From contig CAZGKW010000029.1 in the NCBI GenBank assembly GCA_964526295.1, forward strand, positions 1 through 53,894: a DNA stretch of 53,894 nucleotides. The letters are read 5' to 3'. The position numbers and the translations under genes were made by a program. How positions within the stretch are numbered: position 1 is the stretch's first letter; each line of letters starts with the position of its first letter. Source of the DNA: CAZGKW01 sp964526295. Lineage in GTDB: Bacteria > Planctomycetota > Phycisphaerae > FEN-1346. This document shows, in pieces, positions 41,194 to 49,455 of this stretch. The notes beneath the pieces were generated by a model. It was not told the origin of the DNA. It was given only the letters and a program-made list of their open reading frames with translations, and did no database searches.

Positions 41194-42006
41194 ATGATCG
41201 GCCTGTTGCGACCCACCGACACGATCGCCGAGAAGGACGTCGACCGCGGCATGCACGTCCTGATGTTCGACGGCATCGCCTCGCAGATCATGGCGTCCCT
41301 GACGATGGGGGTGTTCCTGGTGGCGTTCGCCCTGGCGCTGGGTGCGTCGAACAAGGTCATCGGCCTGCTGGCGGCCCTCGGGCCCATCCTGGCCGGCCTG
41401 GTGGGCGACTGGTTCGCCGACAAGCAGCTCAGCCTGGACCTGGCGTGGATCGCCGGAGAGTCCGAGCCGTGGCAGCTACCGGCCATGTCGCTCAAGGGGC
41501 TCGACTTCCTGTTCATTTTCTCGTTCTTCATGGGCCTGTACTCGCTCCAGCGGCTGGCCGCGGTGCGGGAGGAAGGCGAGGTGGAGGAAGAGATCGTCCG
41601 GGCGGAGCTTTTCAGCGAGGTCCGCCGGTCCGTCCGGCAGGTCTCGACGGCGGGGGGCCTCCGGTACCTGACGTACTTCCCGTTCGCCCTCCTCTCCGGG
41701 GCGATCAGTGTGACCACGGCGGCCGCCACGGGCCTGGGCCTCCGCAGGCGGGAGGGACCGGCCGAGGAAAAGCCGCCCGGCGAAGGCCCATCGGAAACCG
41801 GTCCGCCGGAGGAGGAACGGCCCGAGGAAGGGGCGGCTGAAGAGAGACCGTCCGAGGAAGGCCCGCCGCAAGGCACGGCCCCTCAAGAAGGGCCGCCCGA
41901 GGAAGCGTCGCCTGAAGGGCCACCGCCCGGCGAGCCCCCCGGCAAGGAGACCGAGGGACCGTCGGCCGGCGGCGGGGCCCCGACGCCCGGCCCGGGCCCG
42001 CCGTAG
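41194..42006 (+). CDS. MFS transporter with large in-frame internal deletion
   Basis: 270 residues from ATG 41194, with AAGGAGAG upstream. The N-terminus (FDGIASQIMASLTMGVFLVA, then FALALGASNKVIGLLAALGP) is the first helix pair of an MFS protein. The next residues (ILAGLVGDWFADKQLSLDLA; GLDFLFIFSFFMGLYSLQRL; STAGGLRYLTYFPFALLSG) match the end of full-length relatives of 400 residues or more. Most transmembrane helices are therefore missing with the frame intact, the join lying in LAALGP/ILAG (about 41400). A long P/E/G-rich cytoplasmic tail follows (about 185-270). Transport seems unlikely; it may be a degenerate or repurposed membrane protein. Confidence 0.75.
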   Translation: MIGLLRPTDTIAEKDVDRGMHVLMFDGIASQIMASLTMGVFLVAFALALGASNKVIGLLAALGPILAGLVGDWFADKQLSLDLAWIAGESEPWQLPAMSLKGLDFLFIFSFFMGLYSLQRLAAVREEGEVEEEIVRAELFSEVRRSVRQVSTAGGLRYLTYFPFALLSGAISVTTAAATGLGLRRREGPAEEKPPGEGPSETGPPEEERPEEGAAEERPSEEGPPQGTAPQEGPPEEASPEGPPPGEPPGKETEGPSAGGGAPTPGPGPP

Positions 42007-42009
42007 GCA

Positions 42010-42034
42010 GGCGGGCACACCCGGCGAGCCCGCC
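42010..42034 (+). terminator. Hairpin after the MFS gene
   Basis: GGCGGGC pairs with GCCCGCC across 11 nt, directly after the stop. There is no T-tract, so it is only a candidate terminator. Confidence 0.35.
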
Positions 42035-42087
42035 AGAGGCGGATAAACTCCCGCTCGCCGCTCCAAACAGCTATACGCGTTGGTCGC

Positions 42088-43539
42088 TCAAAGCAGCGGC
42101 ATGCCGTCCGCGGTGAGCCGCGCCCGAAGCCCGCCGGCGTCGACGTCGCGCACGCCGCCGCCGGGCCCGACCATCGCTGCGGCCGCGCCGGCCGCCTGGC
42201 CGAACTGCATGCAGTTGATCATGACGCGGACCGCCCCGGCGGCCGCGTGGTCGGCCCCGATCGACCGGCCCGCCACAAGGACGTTATCGAGGTCCCGCGG
42301 CACGAGCGAGCCGTACGGCGCCCGCCAGCAGAGCGTCTCCCGCGGCGGGGCGTCCTCGGGCCGGCCGTCCCACCGGCCCCACTCGGAGCGGGCCTCGGCC
42401 CCGATGAATCGCCGCCGGCCGTCGAGGTACTCGAACGTGATGCCCGGCCCGTCGGGCGAATGGATGTCGACGGGGTAGGTGCCCTGGGCGACCGCGTCGT
42501 CGAACGCCCGGCCCTCGAGCACCTCCTCGCGCGTCAGGCGATGGTCGGCGACCGCCCGGTGCGTCTCGCGGACGCCGATCTGCTCGGCCACGTCCACCAG
42601 GTAGAGCTGGTCCCAGCCGGGCATCTCGCGCATCCGCCGCAGCAGCCACCGGAGCTGGTACCGGGCCTCGACCTCCGAGCGGGTCAAGTCGCGGGCGTCG
42701 GCGGCGTTGATGCCGGTCACGCGTGTCCCGGCGAGCATCTGCTCCCGCGGGTTCCAGACGCTCTCGACGCCCCAGACGTGGCAGGGGAACGGGCCGCCGG
42801 AGTAGTCCATCGGCAGGTCGGCGAGGGCCGACTGGATCCGGCCCGGCGAGGCGGCGTCCGGCCCTTTCCCGCCCACGCGGAAGACGAGCGTCGGCGACTG
42901 GCATCGCCCCTCGGGGTCCCCCAGCTCGGTGGCGGCGCCCGCGCGGCGGAGGAGGTCGGCATCGCCCGTGCAGTCGATGAACGTCTCGGCCCGGATGGCC
43001 CCGCGGCCGCTCTTCGATTCGACGAGGGCGGCCCGGACGCGCCGACCTTCCACGAGCGCCCCGGCGAGCCAGGTGTGGAGCATGAGGCGGGCGCCGCTCC
43101 CGACGACGAGGTCGTCGCAGACGAACTTGGCCGTCTCCGAGCAGACGATCCAGTTGCCGGTCTCGCCGTCGTCGGCCGTGTTGCGGACGGCCCCTTCGCG
43201 CTGCATGCGGCGGACGAACTCCTCGGCCAGGCCGCCGATGACCTTCGTCCGGCGGTCGGTCCCGTAGAGGGTGTGGAAGATGGCGACCCATCCGGCGGTG
43301 GCCATGCCGCCGAGGTGCCCGTGCCGCTCGACGAGGAGGGTCCGTCGGCCGGTGCGTGCCGCCGCGGCCGCCGCGCAGACGCCCGCCGGCCCGCCGCCGA
43401 GGACGGCCACGTCGCATTCGGCGACGACGGGCACGTCGCGGGCGGGCTCGTCGACGGTCGCAGCGGGCGGCGCATCGGGCAGGAACTCGCCCAGCGGGAA
43501 CCGGACGTCGTGGGGGAAAGTCTCGGCGGCGGCGGCCAT
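42088..43539 (-). CDS. FAD-dependent oxidoreductase (FAD_oxidored family)
   Basis: 483 residues from ATG 43539, with GAGGAGGA upstream. The dinucleotide motif CDVAVLGGGPAGVCAAAAAA begins near residue 42, followed by LLVERHGHLGGMATAG, the family's second glycine motif. The later FAD-binding segment is FIDCTGDADLLRRAG, and the end reads VLVAGRSIGADHAAAGAVRV, then MINCMQFGQAAGAAAAM. This class is common beside sugar-degradation genes in Planctomycetes and Bacteroidetes; its substrates are unknown. It lacks a signal peptide. It is divergent from the nicotinamidase-like gene. Confidence 0.9.
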   Translation of the reverse strand: MAAAAETFPHDVRFPLGEFLPDAPPAATVDEPARDVPVVAECDVAVLGGGPAGVCAAAAAARTGRRTLLVERHGHLGGMATAGWVAIFHTLYGTDRRTKVIGGLAEEFVRRMQREGAVRNTADDGETGNWIVCSETAKFVCDDLVVGSGARLMLHTWLAGALVEGRRVRAALVESKSGRGAIRAETFIDCTGDADLLRRAGAATELGDPEGRCQSPTLVFRVGGKGPDAASPGRIQSALADLPMDYSGGPFPCHVWGVESVWNPREQMLAGTRVTGINAADARDLTRSEVEARYQLRWLLRRMREMPGWDQLYLVDVAEQIGVRETHRAVADHRLTREEVLEGRAFDDAVAQGTYPVDIHSPDGPGITFEYLDGRRRFIGAEARSEWGRWDGRPEDAPPRETLCWRAPYGSLVPRDLDNVLVAGRSIGADHAAAGAVRVMINCMQFGQAAGAAAAMVGPGGGVRDVDAGGLRARLTADGMPLL

Positions 43540-43573
43540 CGCATCCTCCTCTCGGACCACGTGCGCGCGGGGC

Positions 43574-43602
43574 AGTGTAGCCGGTGGGCCCTGCCCCGGC
43601 AA
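43574..43602 (-). promoter_or_regulatory. Promoter of the FAD oxidoreductase
   Basis: Minus strand: TTGCCG (43602-43597), 17-bp spacer, TACACT (43579-43574). Leader of about 28 nt. Confidence 0.55.
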
Positions 43603-43624
43603 GCGCCGCGAAGTGGCTGCCTCT

Positions 43625-43654
43625 TTGACCCGCCAAGGCCGGGCCCGCTATACT
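43625..43654 (+). promoter_or_regulatory. Promoter of the nicotinamidase-like gene
   Basis: TTGACC (43625-43630), 18-bp spacer, TATACT (43649-43654). Leader of about 43 nt to ATG 43704. It lies back to back with the oxidoreductase promoter. Confidence 0.6.
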
Positions 43655-43703
43655 CCTTGAATGCGGACGCCGTCGGCGTGCACCGGGTGAGAGGATCGAC
43701 ACG

Positions 43704-44252
43704 ATGGCCAAGCGAAAGAAAACGCGGAAGAGCAAGCGGCGGGCCCTGCTCGTCGTCGACATGCTGAACGGCTTTCTCGACCCGGAGGGCTCGCTCTACT
43801 GCGGGGACGCCGCCCGCGAGATGATTCCCTACGTCCGCCGACGCATCCGCGCCTGTGACCGCCGGGGCGACCCGGTCGTCTTCGCCTGCGACCGGCACCG
43901 GCCCGACGACCCGGAGTTCGAGCAGTGGGACCCCCACTGCGTCGAGGGGACGTGGGAGGCCCAGATCATCCCCGAGCTGCCCGTGCCGGACGAATCGCTC
44001 GTCGTCGCAAAGGCGACGATCAACCCGTTCTTCGAGACGCGGCTCGACGAGGTCCTGGCGGAGCTGGGGACGGAGACGGTCGAGGTGGTCGGCGTGTGCA
44101 CGAACATCTGCGTCCTGTACGCGGCGATGGAGCTTCGGGTCCGGACCTACGAGGTCCGCGTGCCGCGAAAGGGCGTCGCGACGTTCGACGCCGAGGCCCA
44201 CGAGACGGCCCTCGCGCAGATGAGCGAGACGTTCGGCGTCCGCGTCGTCTAG
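43704..44252 (+). CDS. pncA: Isochorismatase-fold hydrolase, probable nicotinamidase
   Basis: 182 residues. The catalytic triad of the fold is present: D19 (LLVVDMLNGF), K103 (VVAKATINPF) and C136 (GVCTNICVLYA). The metal site of nicotinamidases is suggested by D63-x-H65 (CDRHRPDD) and H78 in WDPHCVEGTWEAQ, a close match to the nicotinamidase W-P-x-HC-x-x-GTxGA region. It would deamidate nicotinamide to nicotinate. The next gene, pncB, uses nicotinate, which strongly supports this assignment over a generic isochorismatase. The first 12 residues are a lysine/arginine-rich extension. Confidence 0.82.
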   Translation: MAKRKKTRKSKRRALLVVDMLNGFLDPEGSLYCGDAAREMIPYVRRRIRACDRRGDPVVFACDRHRPDDPEFEQWDPHCVEGTWEAQIIPELPVPDESLVVAKATINPFFETRLDEVLAELGTETVEVVGVCTNICVLYAAMELRVRTYEVRVPRKGVATFDAEAHETALAQMSETFGVRVV

Positions 44253-44267
44253 TCGCGGGGGGATTCC

Positions 44268-44347
44268 CCGCAGAGAGCGCAGAAAACGCGGAGAAAAAGA
44301 GGCAGAAATCCAAAATTCTTACTCATTGTTCTCTGCGATCTCAGCGG
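44268..44347. repeat. CGCAGAGA-type inverted-repeat element
   Basis: CCGCAGAGAGCGCAGAAAA (44268-44286) is an imperfect inverted match (16 of 19) to TTCTCTGCGATCTCAGCGG (44329-44347), with an A/T-rich centre unlike the surrounding DNA. It lies in the pncA-pncB spacer. Confidence 0.55.
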
Positions 44348-44365
44348 CTTCTTCTGCATGCGGCA

Positions 44366-44432
44366 CGGCGGGCCTGTGCACCCGCCGCGTACCGGGACCG
44401 GGATCGCAGTCGGTGCCGAGACCGGCCGCGCA
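44366..44432. repeat. Double-hairpin intergenic repeat, copy 4
   Basis: Hairpin 1: CGGCGGG pairs with CCCGCCG (44366-44387). The second part, GTCGGTGCCGAGACCGG then CCGCGCA (44409-44432), is a diverged match to the copies at 2323 and 39151. It lies upstream of pncB. Confidence 0.6.
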
Positions 44433-44517
44433 GGGCGCACGTGAAACCGCTGGGCAGTAGTTCTCTGCGGCCCCTGCACCTGTGCGGTTCCTGCCACAGT
44501 TCCGAAGGAGACGGACC

Positions 44518-45849
44518 ATGACGGTGGTTGACGACAAGCGGCTCGACGCGGACGTCTTCGGCATCGATCCGCGAATGCGCGACGGCCGGTACACCGACCG
44601 GTACTTCATCAACGTCCGCGACATCCTCACGCGGCTGGCCGAGGAGGGCTATCGCTTCGAGGGCGACGGGGCGGACCTGAAGGCGGCCGGCGCGGCGGTC
44701 GACCCCTCGGCCGTCGACGTCGGCGACATCCACGCCGAGATGCAGTGCTTCACGAAGCGGGAACCGTTCGCCGTCGCCTGCGGCGTCGACCACGCCCTGG
44801 CGATCCTCGCGACTTGCACCGGCTGCCGAGATGCCGACGGCCGGTGGCACAGCACGGCGGCCGACCTGGAGGTCGAGGCGGTCCACGACGGGGCAAAGCT
44901 CGAGCCCTGGGTGCCGGCCCTCAAGGTCCGCGGCCGGTACCGCGACTTCGCCATCCTCGAAACCGTCATCCTGGGCGTCATGGCCCAGGCGACGAAGGTG
45001 GCCACGCGGGCCTACGAGCTCCTCCAGGCGGCAGACGGCAAGCCGGTCTTCTTCTTTCCCGCCCGGTTCGACCTGCCTGCGGCCCAGGCCTCCGACGGCT
45101 ACGCCTACAAGGTGGCGGTCGACGTCTACAACCACGACACGGGCCGGGAGGTGCCGGCGATGATCACGACGACGGCCCAGGGCGAATGGTTCGGAGGCAC
45201 GGGCGGCGGGACGGTCAGCCACTCCTACGTCCTCTCGTTCCTGAAGGACTGCGCCGAGTCGATGCTCCAGTTCGCCCGCCTGATGCCGCCCGACGTGCCG
45301 CGGGTGGCCCTGGTGGATACGCGGGGCGACTGCGTCCGCGACTCCGTGCTGACGGCCCTGGCGATGTTCCGGCGGTGGCGGGAGCTTCGCGAGGCGGGCC
45401 GGACCGACGAGGCCGAACGGTATCGCCTGACCGCCGTCCGGTGCGACACCGGCAGCGAGGTCCGCGATGCGAGCGTCGAGCCGACCGGCGACCCCGCGAC
45501 GGACCACGGCGTGGTGCCGCAGCTCATCCATAACGTCCGGGACGCCCTCGACGACCTGCACAGTTCGGGGGAGGTGCCGGAGGCGGCCCGCGACGAGGCC
45601 CGGGACTACTTCCGGGGCGTCAAGATCGTCGCCAGCGGCGGCTTCGACGTCGAGCGGATCGCCCGGTTCGAGGCCGAGAACGTGCCGGTGGACCTCTACG
45701 GCGTGGGGTCGGCGTTCCTGACGGGCCCGGCGTGCGATTACACGGCCGACCTGGTGCGGCTGCGGCCGGGCGCGGAGTGGGTCGACTTCGCCAAGACCGG
45801 CCGCCGGCCGGTCGCGAACCCCGACCTGGGGCCGGTGTCGCCGGCGTAG
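44518..45849 (+). CDS. pncB: Nicotinate phosphoribosyltransferase
   Basis: 443 residues from ATG 44518, with GAAGGAGA upstream. The N-terminus DGRYTDRYFINVRDILTRLA matches the NAPRTase family. The barrel contains LEPWVPALKVRGRYRDFAIL, then ETVILG, and phosphate-binding IVASGGFDVERIARFEAENV. Active-site-like blocks are ARFDLPAAQASDGYAYKVAV and TTAQGEWFGGTGGGTVSHSY. It makes nicotinate mononucleotide from nicotinate and PRPP. With the preceding nicotinamidase-like gene it forms the first two steps of Preiss-Handler NAD salvage. Confidence 0.92.
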   Translation: MTVVDDKRLDADVFGIDPRMRDGRYTDRYFINVRDILTRLAEEGYRFEGDGADLKAAGAAVDPSAVDVGDIHAEMQCFTKREPFAVACGVDHALAILATCTGCRDADGRWHSTAADLEVEAVHDGAKLEPWVPALKVRGRYRDFAILETVILGVMAQATKVATRAYELLQAADGKPVFFFPARFDLPAAQASDGYAYKVAVDVYNHDTGREVPAMITTTAQGEWFGGTGGGTVSHSYVLSFLKDCAESMLQFARLMPPDVPRVALVDTRGDCVRDSVLTALAMFRRWRELREAGRTDEAERYRLTAVRCDTGSEVRDASVEPTGDPATDHGVVPQLIHNVRDALDDLHSSGEVPEAARDEARDYFRGVKIVASGGFDVERIARFEAENVPVDLYGVGSAFLTGPACDYTADLVRLRPGAEWVDFAKTGRRPVANPDLGPVSPA

Positions 45850-45898
45850 CGGCCTCGGCCGTCGACCGCGTGACTTCAACCCAGGGCCGGCGATGAGA

Positions 45899-45921
45899 AG
45901 AAACGGGGGACAGTTCAGGTT
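45899..45921. repeat. Possible half of a GGGGACAGT-type palindromic element
   Basis: GAAACGGGGGACAGTTCAGG followed by TTTC resembles one arm of the GGGACAGTCACC elements at 39534 and 40713. The second arm is absent. It overlaps the end of the DUF2442 remnant. Confidence 0.3.
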
Positions 45922-46075
45922 TCTGGACCGCGGCCGCGGAGCCGCTCTGCGAAGGAAGCCTGGCTCTCGGCCGACGGTTTCCCGGCCAGCAGACCCGCCA
46001 CGCGGACGTCCTCGTCGAGGTCCTCCCAGTGGACGCCGTGCCCGCCGCCGAGAGGCGCCAGTTGGCCCGCTCAGG
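45915..46075 (-). pseudogene. DUF2442 C-terminal remnant
   Basis: Reading from 46075, PERANWRLS shifts frame near 46045 into GGGHGVHWEDLDEDVRVAGL and LAGKPSAESQASFAERLRGR, ending at 45915. The motif ERA-W, G-HG-HW-DLDED--V-GLL-G is diagnostic of DUF2442. Its N-terminal half is absent; the zinc-ribbon gene ends exactly where it should begin. It is a truncated, frameshifted relic of a small protein often linked to toxin-antitoxin-like loci. Confidence 0.7.
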
Positions 46076-46394
46076 GGGCCCGGGCGATGGCCCGGTTCGG
46101 ACGCAGGCGCGACGGCCAGCCGGGCGGATAGGGCGAGACGGCCCGCGGGGCACGCTCGGCCCGCGCCGCCGCCTCCCGCCCGAGGTCCGAGAGGATGCCC
46201 AGCACCTCGGTCTCGGAGATCGCATCCGGCGGACGGGCCAGGATCCGAACGATCTCCTCCTCGGTCACCCGGGCCACGCCGTACTCCCCCGGCACGGTGA
46301 AGAGCTGCCCGCACGCGGTGCACCCGAGCCGCTGCCCGGCCTCCGCGCGGTTGACGTGCGTGTGTGTGCCGCACCAGTTGCACCAGACGTCCAT
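46071..46394 (-). CDS. Small zinc-ribbon protein
   Basis: 107 residues from ATG 46394 (GGGACG just upstream). N-terminal zinc ribbon: CNWCGTHTHVNRAEAGQRLG followed by CTACGQLF. The middle is acidic and helical (VTEEEIVRILARPPDAISET), then a basic/proline tail (PYPPGWPSRLRPNRAIARAP). No family beyond zinc ribbon is recognised. Its 3' end abuts the DUF2442 remnant, so the tail may be acquired sequence. No promoter of good quality was found upstream on this strand. Confidence 0.6.
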   Translation of the reverse strand: MDVWCNWCGTHTHVNRAEAGQRLGCTACGQLFTVPGEYGVARVTEEEIVRILARPPDAISETEVLGILSDLGREAAARAERAPRAVSPYPPGWPSRLRPNRAIARAP

Positions 46395-46656
46395 CGTCCC
46401 GTCCCCCTGCCGCCGCCTCAGACGACGGCCGCTGTCCGTCTCGTCGCCCCCTCTTCGGTCGCCCCCCGGCCGGCCGCGCGTCTGCTTGGATGCACGAGGG
46501 CCGTCGGCGGTTCCGTCGTCTCCGCCGCCTTTTCATTAAACGCGCCGACGGGCGGACTATTGCGTTAGAAATGGGTTCGACTTCGCGTCGGACCATCGCC
46601 GCCCGTATGCGTATAAACCAGGGGAGGCGGCCGGAAGCGGGGGAAGGCTAATTCTG
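46395..46656. other. Gene-free stretch between zinc-ribbon gene and HEAT/receiver promoter
   Basis: No supported gene. It is somewhat A/T-enriched around 46535-46625. Nothing else recognisable. Confidence 0.5.
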
Positions 46657-46684
46657 TTGACACCCCCCGGGGCCGGTCTATAAT
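46657..46684 (+). promoter_or_regulatory. Consensus promoter of the HEAT/receiver gene
   Basis: TTGACA (46657-46662), 16-bp spacer, TATAAT (46679-46684): both hexamers perfect. Predicted start about 46691, leaving a leader of about 138 nt. Confidence 0.8.
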
Positions 46685-46828
46685 CGGCGACGCGTTATCC
46701 TCGGGGGTCGTTTGCGCTTGTGCGCGGCACCGACGGGGGGAATGTGAAGAGGCGCCGACCGCCGGTCCCGTACGGGCCGGTGGACCTGCCAAGCGTGGCT
46801 CGCCGGGGCTCGAGGGAGGAGATGCCCG

Positions 46829-49300
46829 ATGCTTTGTAGCCGGATTGCGCGATGCCGCTCTCGCTGGGAATGGATGCTCGTATGGGTCGCCGCGGGCGGG
46901 ATCGGCCTGGCGGCCTTCGCCGGCCCGGTCCACGCCCAGGACGACATCACCCAGGAGCTGGAGGAGCTGTTCGGCCTGACGACAGAGCCGCCCGCCGAAC
47001 CGCCGGCCGAACCCGAGCCGCCACCCGCCGAACCGGGCGTCGGCGAGCCGTTCACCGAGACGCCGGTCACGCCGGCCGAGCCGATCGGGCCGGAGGTGCC
47101 ACCCGGTCCCGATACCGACATCGAGGCCGAGGCCGCCGCCACCGGTTATGGGGCGGCCGGTCTGCCGGTCGAGGTCGCCAGTCCCCGCCTCCAGAACGAC
47201 TGGCGGATGATGGTCCACTACTTCAAGATTGTCCGATACGACCTGGCCCGGGAGCACGCCGAGCGCGTCCTGGCGGCCAACCCCGACCCGACGGTGGTGC
47301 TGGCGCTGGTGGAGTCGCCGTCGACAGGCCACGATCTTATGATCAAGATGCTGCGCCGCGAGGAGATGGGCGACGCCCCGTCGAAGCTGCTGAACCTGGC
47401 CGACGAAGGGCGACGCCTGAAGCGGACCGACGCCGACCGCATCCGGCAGAACCTGGAACGCCTGGACGAGGGGCCCCGGGCCTACTACCACGCCCTCAAG
47501 GACCTGAAGTACGCCGGCCCGTACGTCGTGCCGCACGCCCTGGGGTTCCTCGAGGACCCGGGGCGCGAGGCGATCCACCTGGACATCCAGCGGGCCCTGG
47601 CCGACATCGGCCGGCCGGTCGTCCTGCCGCTTCTGGCGGCCCTGGAGACGCCCGACCCGCGCCTCAAGGCGACCATCATCACGGTCCTCGGGAACATCGG
47701 CTATCCCTATGCCGTCCCGCCCCTGAAGGCCATCGTCGAGGACCCGGCCTCGAGCGAGGCCCACAAGACGGCGGCGACCGAGGCGATCGTCAAGATCGCC
47801 GACCGGACGGTCTTGGCCCGGCCGGCCGACAAGCTCTTCCTCGACCTGGCCGAGCGGTACTATTACGGCCGGATCCTCGTCGCCGACGAGCGGGCCCCGA
47901 CGACCGACCTGTTCGAGTGGGTCAAGGGCGTGGGCCTGCTGTATAAGCCCGTGCCGAGCGTGGCGGTCAACGAGGCGCTGGCCGCCCGGGCCTGTGCCGA
48001 CGCCCTCCGGAGCGACCCGTCGGCCCTGGAGTCGGTGGCCTTGTGGGCGTCGGCCATGATCCAGATGGAGGCCGACCTCCGCGACACCGAGACCCCCACG
48101 GCCCGGCAGGCCAACCCGTTCCTGCCGGAGAACATGCCCAGCGTCGACTTCTTCATCCGGGCCATCGGCCAGCAGCACCTGTACCGGGTGCTCGACCGGG
48201 CCCTGGCGGACCGGAACGTGCCGGTCGCCGTCCGGGCCTGCCAGGCCCTGGAGAGCGTGGCCAACGAGCAGTTCCTGATGCTCTACGGGGAGGGCGACGT
48301 CGGGTCGCCCCTGGTGACGGCCCTGAAGTATCCGGACCAGCGTCTCCGCTACGCCGCGGCGTTCGCCCTGGCCGCCATCCGGCCGACGAACCCGTTCACC
48401 GGCGCCGGGCGCGTCGTCCCGGTCCTGGGCGAGGCACTGAGCCTGGAGGCCTCGAAGGCCATCCTCCTCGTGGAGCCCGAGCCGGACAACCGGAACCGGC
48501 TCCAGGCGGCCCTGGCCGACCAGGGGTGGGGCGTCGTCGCCGTCACGAGCGGCAACGAGGCCCTGTCTCGGGTCACCCAGATGCCCCGCGTCGACGCCGT
48601 CGTCCTGTCGAGCCGGACCCGGAACGTCAGCCACGCCGACGTCATCAGCCTCCTGAGGCGCGACTACCAGACGGCCATGACGCCCATCGTCGCCCTGTCC
48701 TGGCCGGACGACCCGGTCCGGAGCGACCAGCTCAAGGCCGACTTCAAGTACATCGAAACGGTCGACCCGGACATCAGCGTCTCGAACCTCCTGCCGGAGA
48801 TCGACGCCTTGAAGCGGGCCACCGGGGCGATGGTCCTCACGGACGAGGGCGCCCGGGAGACCGCCCTGAAGGCCGCCCGGGTCCTGAAGGAAGTGGCCGT
48901 CGGGAGCCGGATCTACTCGGCCCGGAAGGCACGGGCGTCGCTGATGCAGGCCCTGACGGACCGGCCCGACCCGGTGGTGGTGGCCGTGCTCGGGGCCCTG
49001 GCCGAGATCGCCGACCCGGAGATCACGCGGGCCATGGCCGCCATCGGCACCGAAGAAGCGCGGTCGGAGGAGGTGCGGGTGGCGGCGATGGAGTCGCTGT
49101 CTCGGGCGGCCCGACTGATCGGGAACCACCTGCGGCCGCAGCAGGTGGCCGCCATCCGATCGCTGGCCGGGAGCCCGAACGACAGGCTCCGCGATGCCGC
49201 CGGCCAGGCCCTCGGCGGCCTGGACCTCGACGCCGCCGGCGCCGCCCGGCTCGTCCTGGAGTTCGGCACGACCCAGGGCAGCCCCGCCGCCGGGGAATAA
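46829..49300 (+). CDS. Exported HEAT-repeat protein with a degenerate receiver domain
   Basis: 823 residues. The signal peptide (WMLVWVAAGGIGLAAFAGPV, then HAQDD) is followed by a P/E-rich linker (about 55-110). HEAT repeats run from about 120 to 530 (LKYAGPYVVPHALGFLEDPG; VVLPLLAALETPDPRLKATI; KYPDQRLRYAAAFALAAIRP) and again from about 700 to the end. Between them lies a response-regulator-like domain (about 544-660: KAILLVEPEPDNRNRLQAAL; VDAVVLSSRTRN). The acidic pair is E-P and the phospho-acceptor position is serine (S594), so phosphorylation is not expected. An exported receiver fold is very unusual. A perfect-consensus promoter drives it. Confidence 0.83.
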   Translation: MLCSRIARCRSRWEWMLVWVAAGGIGLAAFAGPVHAQDDITQELEELFGLTTEPPAEPPAEPEPPPAEPGVGEPFTETPVTPAEPIGPEVPPGPDTDIEAEAAATGYGAAGLPVEVASPRLQNDWRMMVHYFKIVRYDLAREHAERVLAANPDPTVVLALVESPSTGHDLMIKMLRREEMGDAPSKLLNLADEGRRLKRTDADRIRQNLERLDEGPRAYYHALKDLKYAGPYVVPHALGFLEDPGREAIHLDIQRALADIGRPVVLPLLAALETPDPRLKATIITVLGNIGYPYAVPPLKAIVEDPASSEAHKTAATEAIVKIADRTVLARPADKLFLDLAERYYYGRILVADERAPTTDLFEWVKGVGLLYKPVPSVAVNEALAARACADALRSDPSALESVALWASAMIQMEADLRDTETPTARQANPFLPENMPSVDFFIRAIGQQHLYRVLDRALADRNVPVAVRACQALESVANEQFLMLYGEGDVGSPLVTALKYPDQRLRYAAAFALAAIRPTNPFTGAGRVVPVLGEALSLEASKAILLVEPEPDNRNRLQAALADQGWGVVAVTSGNEALSRVTQMPRVDAVVLSSRTRNVSHADVISLLRRDYQTAMTPIVALSWPDDPVRSDQLKADFKYIETVDPDISVSNLLPEIDALKRATGAMVLTDEGARETALKAARVLKEVAVGSRIYSARKARASLMQALTDRPDPVVVAVLGALAEIADPEITRAMAAIGTEEARSEEVRVAAMESLSRAARLIGNHLRPQQVAAIRSLAGSPNDRLRDAAGQALGGLDLDAAGAARLVLEFGTTQGSPAAGE

Positions 49301-49455
49301 CAGCCGTTCGTCCTCATTCGAGCCGCGAGCGGGCTTGGCACGCCGAAGTCCCCGCGGGCCGGGACGAAGGCGGGAGCTCGCGGTGGCCCGGGGCCGGGCA
49401 AGGCGAGTCGCCGCTGCCTCAAGGCCCGTGAGGGCGACACGCTGAGGAGTCCTCA

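Noticed and set aside
40895..41197. 100-codon ORF starting right at the predicted start of the 40857 promoter
   Set aside because: Amino-acid composition (R/S/P-rich, no motifs) looks non-coding; more likely the MFS leader.
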